The position numbers and the translations under genes were made by a program. The notes below the pieces were generated by a model. That model made no database searches and had not been told where the DNA came from. It saw only the letters and a program-made list of their open reading frames with translations. DNA of 64,000 nucleotides from positions 2,787,198 through 2,851,197 of the forward strand of contig NZ_CM007717.1 of assembly GCF_002019855.1 (NCBI RefSeq), read 5' to 3'. The DNA is from Streptomyces antibioticus. Its GTDB lineage: Bacteria; Actinomycetota; Actinomycetes; Streptomycetales; Streptomycetaceae. Shown in pieces: positions 61,875-64,000 of this stretch (position 1 is its first letter; each line of letters begins with the position of its first letter).

Positions 61875-62903
61875 TCAGAGCTTGACGATCATCTTGCCCG
61901 TGTTGTCGCCTCGCAGGACGCCGAGGAAGGCTTCCAGGTTGTTCTCGATGCCCTCGACCACCGTCTCGCGGTGCTTCAGGGTGCCCGCGCGGAGCCAGGC
62001 GCCGACCTCTCGGACGAACTCCGGCTGGAGGTCCTGGTGGTCGTTGACGAGGAAGCCCTCGATGCGGCCGCGGGTCTGGATCAGGCGGGCGAGGTTCTTC
62101 GGGCCGGGGGTGGCCTCGGTGTTGTTGTAGACGGAGATCATGCCGCAGACGGCGATCCGGCCGCCCTCGTTGAGGGAGCCGATCGCGGCCTCCAGGTGGT
62201 CGCCGCCGACGTTGTCGAAGTAGACGTCGACGCCGTCCGGGGCGGCCGCGCGGAGCTGCTCGGCGACCGGGCCGTTCTTGTAGTTGAACGCCGCGTCGAA
62301 GCCGTACTCCTCCACGAGCAGCTTGACCTTGTCGTCGGAGCCCGCCGAGCCGATGACCCGCGAGGCGCCCTTGAGCCGGGCGATCTGGCCTACCTGGCTG
62401 CCGACCGCGCCCGCCGCGCCGGACACGAAGACCGCGTCGCCCTCCTTGAAGGCGGCGGTGCGCAGCAGACCGGCGTAGGCGGTGAGGCCGGTCATGCCGA
62501 GGACGCCGAGGTAGGCGGAGAGCGGCGCGGCGGCGGGGTCGACCTTGACGGCCTGGCGGGCGTCGAAGGTGGCGTACTCGCGCCAGCCGCCGAAGTGCAG
62601 CACGTGATCGCCGACCGCGACGCCCTCGGCGGCGGAGGCGATCACCTCGCCCACGGCACCGCCCTGCATGGCCTTGCCCAGCTCGAAGGGGGCGACGTAC
62701 GACTTCGCGGCGCTCATACGGCCGCGCATGTACGGGTCGACGGAGACGTACGCGTTGCGGACCAGCACCTCACCGGGGCCGGGCTGCCGGACCGGGGCCT
62801 CCGCCAGCTCGAAGTCCTCGGCCTTCGGCCAGCCGACGGGACGGCTGAGCAGACGCCATTCGCGGCCGGTGACGGGGAGGGCGGAGCCGGTGGAGTCGGT
62901 CAT
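61875..62903 (-). CDS. NADP-dependent zinc-free alcohol dehydrogenase family oxidoreductase (CurA/PTGR-like)
   Basis: 342 residues from ATG 62903 (AAAGG 9 nt upstream). MDR fold without zinc ligands: NAYVSVDPYMRGRMS near residue 49, YLGVLGMTGLTAYAGLLRTAAF, the NADP motif AVFVSGAAGAVGSQVGQIARLKG (near 152), YGFDAAFNYK, DVYFDNVGGDHLEAAIGSLNEGGRIAVCGMISVYNN and the C-terminal EAFLGVLRGDNTGKMIVKL. It reduces α,β-unsaturated carbonyls using NADPH. Divergent from MarR with a shared operator region, so probably induced by an electrophile or phenolic ligand. Confidence 0.92.
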   Translation of the reverse strand: MTDSTGSALPVTGREWRLLSRPVGWPKAEDFELAEAPVRQPGPGEVLVRNAYVSVDPYMRGRMSAAKSYVAPFELGKAMQGGAVGEVIASAAEGVAVGDHVLHFGGWREYATFDARQAVKVDPAAAPLSAYLGVLGMTGLTAYAGLLRTAAFKEGDAVFVSGAAGAVGSQVGQIARLKGASRVIGSAGSDDKVKLLVEEYGFDAAFNYKNGPVAEQLRAAAPDGVDVYFDNVGGDHLEAAIGSLNEGGRIAVCGMISVYNNTEATPGPKNLARLIQTRGRIEGFLVNDHQDLQPEFVREVGAWLRAGTLKHRETVVEGIENNLEAFLGVLRGDNTGKMIVKL

Positions 62904-62934
62904 GGGGGGGCGCCTTTCGAGACGGACACAGAAT

Positions 62935-62951
62935 GTTTCACTACCTGAAAC
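62935..62951. promoter_or_regulatory. MarR operator 1 (dyad)
   Basis: GTTTCA-CTACC-TGAAAC is a perfect 6-bp dyad with 5-bp centre, just upstream of the oxidoreductase start on the minus strand. Confidence 0.7.
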
Positions 62952-62961
62952 AACCATGCGC

Positions 62962-62974
62962 CTGAATATTTCAG
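62962..62974. promoter_or_regulatory. MarR operator 2 (dyad) overlapping the marR promoter
   Basis: CTGAA-TAT-TTCAG is a perfect palindrome. It overlaps the -35 TTTCAG (62969-62974), which is 18 bp from TACCCT (62993-62998). The expected start falls on ATG 63005. Confidence 0.7.
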
Positions 62975-63004
62975 CATGTCAAGTAAACGGGGTACCCTCT
63001 GACC

Positions 63005-63454
63005 ATGACCGCCCTCACACCCCGGACCCCGCCCCCGGACCCGCTGACCCTGGAGGTCGTCGAGCTGATCGGCGAGGTCGTGGCCCGCTTCTACGCGGAC
63101 TACGAGGAGGCGGCCGCGGACCACGCGCTCACCGGCGCGCAGGCCCGTCTGCTGAGCCTGCTCTCGCTGGAGCCGCTCCCCATGCGCAAGCTCGCCCGCA
63201 AGCTGAAGTGCGAGCCGTCCAACGTCACCGGAATCGTCGACCGCCTGGAGTCCCGCGGTCTGGTCGAACGCCGCCCCGACCCGGCCGACCGCCGCGTCAA
63301 GCTGGCCGCGACGACGGAGGAGGGCCGCCGGGTCGCCAAGTCCCTCCGCACCTCCCTCCGCTTCGCCCGCGAACCCCTGGCGGGGCTGGCGGAGGAGGAG
63401 CGGCGGGTGCTGCGGGGGCTACTGGAGAGGATGTTGGGGGCGGCGGCGGAGTAG
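63005..63454 (+). CDS. MarR-family repressor
   Basis: 149 residues, probably on a leaderless mRNA. MarR winged helix: HALTGAQARLLSLLSLEPLPMRKLARKLKCEPSNVTGIVDRLESRGLVERRPDPADRRVKLAATTEEGRRVAKSL (start near residue 40), where PSNVTGIVDRLESRGLV is the recognition helix and RPDPADRR the wing. It lies divergent from the NADP oxidoreductase gene with two dyads between. Repression of both is inferred. One Cys (near residue 76) lies in the HTH and could sense thiol modification. Confidence 0.93.
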   Translation: MTALTPRTPPPDPLTLEVVELIGEVVARFYADYEEAAADHALTGAQARLLSLLSLEPLPMRKLARKLKCEPSNVTGIVDRLESRGLVERRPDPADRRVKLAATTEEGRRVAKSLRTSLRFAREPLAGLAEEERRVLRGLLERMLGAAAE

Positions 63455-63502
63455 GGCGGGCGGGCACTGACTCCCGCCGGGCGCCGGGCGCCGCGCGGGG
63501 CG

Positions 63503-63747
63503 GGACCCGTCGGCCGTTGCCCGAGCCGCTGCGGCGCGGGTCCGTCAGTCGTCGCCCGAGCCGCCGCGACGCGGGTCCGTCAGTCGTCGCCTGAACCTCC
63601 GAGGCGCGGGTCCGTCGGCCGTCGCCCGAGCCGCCGCGGCACGGGTCCGTCAGTCGTCGCCTGAACCTCCGAGGCGCGGGTCCGTCGGTCGTCGCCCGAG
63701 CCGTCGCGGCGCGGGTCCGTCAGTCGTCGTCCGAGCCGCCGCGGCGG
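63503..63747. repeat. 35-bp minisatellite, about 7 units in two alternating types, covering a stop codon
   Basis: GGGTCCGTC recurs at 63538, 63573, 63608, 63643, 63678 and 63713, exactly 35 bp apart. Units 2 and 4 are identical, and units alternate between two types, so a 70-bp higher-order repeat is seen. The last unit contains the stop codon of the next minus-strand gene (63720-63722). There are no spacers, so it is not a CRISPR array. Confidence 0.92.
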
Positions 63748-63926
63748 GATCTGCGGGACGGTGTCGAGAGCAGGTCCGCCAGGGCCAGGGTCGCGGCCGA
63801 GACCGCGCGGGCCCAGCGCGGGGCGTCGTCGGCGCGGGAGGTCCACCAGACGCAGGCGCAGCCGGCGATCACGAGGGCCAGGACTCCGATGAGGGCGAGC
63901 ATCGCCATGCCTACGTGCACCACCAC
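63720..63926 (-). CDS. Small membrane protein, possibly the end of a longer gene
   Basis: 68 residues from GTG 63926. One hydrophobic helix (MAMLALIGVLALVIAGCACVWW) and a basic/acidic tail (SRRSRRGGSDDD). No ribosome site precedes this start, and the frame stays open to the right edge of the window with Pro/Val-rich codons. The true N-terminus may therefore lie beyond 64000. ATG 63908 is another start. The family is not recognised. Its stop lies in the 35-bp minisatellite. Confidence 0.5.
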   Translation of the reverse strand: MVVHVGMAMLALIGVLALVIAGCACVWWTSRADDAPRWARAVSAATLALADLLSTPSRRSRRGGSDDD

Positions 63927-64000
63927 AGGAAGCGGTTGCAGGTTTCCGAAGGTGACGGCTTCGGGGGCTGGGACGACGGGGGCGGGTCGGCCGGTGGGGT

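Noticed and set aside
61233..61885. Repeat-rich open frames as a collagen-like or antigen gene
   Set aside because: The 154-bp repeat breaks frame (not a multiple of 3), frames are open on both strands, and there is no start with a ribosome site.
63503..63747. CRISPR array
   Set aside because: The 35-bp units are contiguous with no unique spacers and no cas gene is nearby.

Overview
This window looks like chromosomal core sequence from a Streptomyces or a very close actinomycete. G+C is about 70% or more, the third codon position is almost always G or C, and GTG starts are common. Several promoters end 6-7 nt before the start codon, as expected for leaderless mRNAs. The tRNA lacks an encoded CCA. 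The families present (DUF3145, DUF3052, DUF2277, FasR, a homodimeric AceE, three TerD proteins) are typical of streptomycetes. From memory, the order ter genes - peroxiredoxin - DUF3052 - aceE ... fasR-fabD-fabH-acpP-fabF matches the SCO2367-SCO2390 region of S. coelicolor. I saw no insertion sequence, prophage, CRISPR array or secondary-metabolite cluster.

Layout. (1) 1-9.9 kb: a truncated GT87/PAP2 membrane enzyme, an O-methyltransferase, a small FHA protein, DUF1992, two acidic helical proteins, a GNAT, an MFS exporter with a C-terminal winged-helix-like domain, a peptidoglycan-binding protein and a HAD phosphatase. (2) 9.9-16.8 kb: a GDT1-type manganese transporter behind a yybP-ykoY Mn riboswitch, a secreted HNH nuclease, PhoD, DedA, a ketopantoate reductase-like enzyme and tRNA-Val(TAC). 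(3) 16.9-24.4 kb: a coiled-coil membrane protein, DUF4383, then an envelope cluster on the minus strand: a class A PBP with a degenerate transpeptidase site, a NodB-like membrane-anchored protein and a secreted amidase-domain protein. (4) 24.4-34.4 kb: a Ter stress module. The minus-strand operon encodes a CitE-like aldolase, a PRTase-TRSP-StiP fusion and a HAD phosphatase. Around it lie one long TerD, TerA, TerC, two short TerDs, an AhpE-type peroxiredoxin and DUF3052. (5) 34.8-46.5 kb: aceE, two regulator/target pairs (TetR with an MFS pump, MerR with an aldo/keto reductase), hydrolases and pirin. (6) 46.6-51.6 kb: fasR and the fabD-fabH-acpP-fabF fatty-acid operon, closed by a UUCG terminator. 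(7) 51.6-64 kb: DUF3145, an SGNH lipoprotein, aldose epimerase, a GH3 beta-glucosidase, a secreted pyroglutamyl-peptidase-like protein with Ser in place of Cys, LysE, EI24, a beta-lactamase-fold hydrolase, and a MarR/NADP-oxidoreductase pair.

How the genes work together. Metal and stress handling (Mn riboswitch/GDT1, TerC/TerD/TerA, peroxiredoxin), envelope building (GT87/PAP2, peptidoglycan-binding protein, PBP, NodB, amidase) and central carbon to lipid flux (AceE making acetyl-CoA, FasR-controlled FabD/H/ACP/F using it) are the main themes. The most striking non-genic feature is a series of short tandem repeats sitting on or beside the stop codons of unrelated genes.
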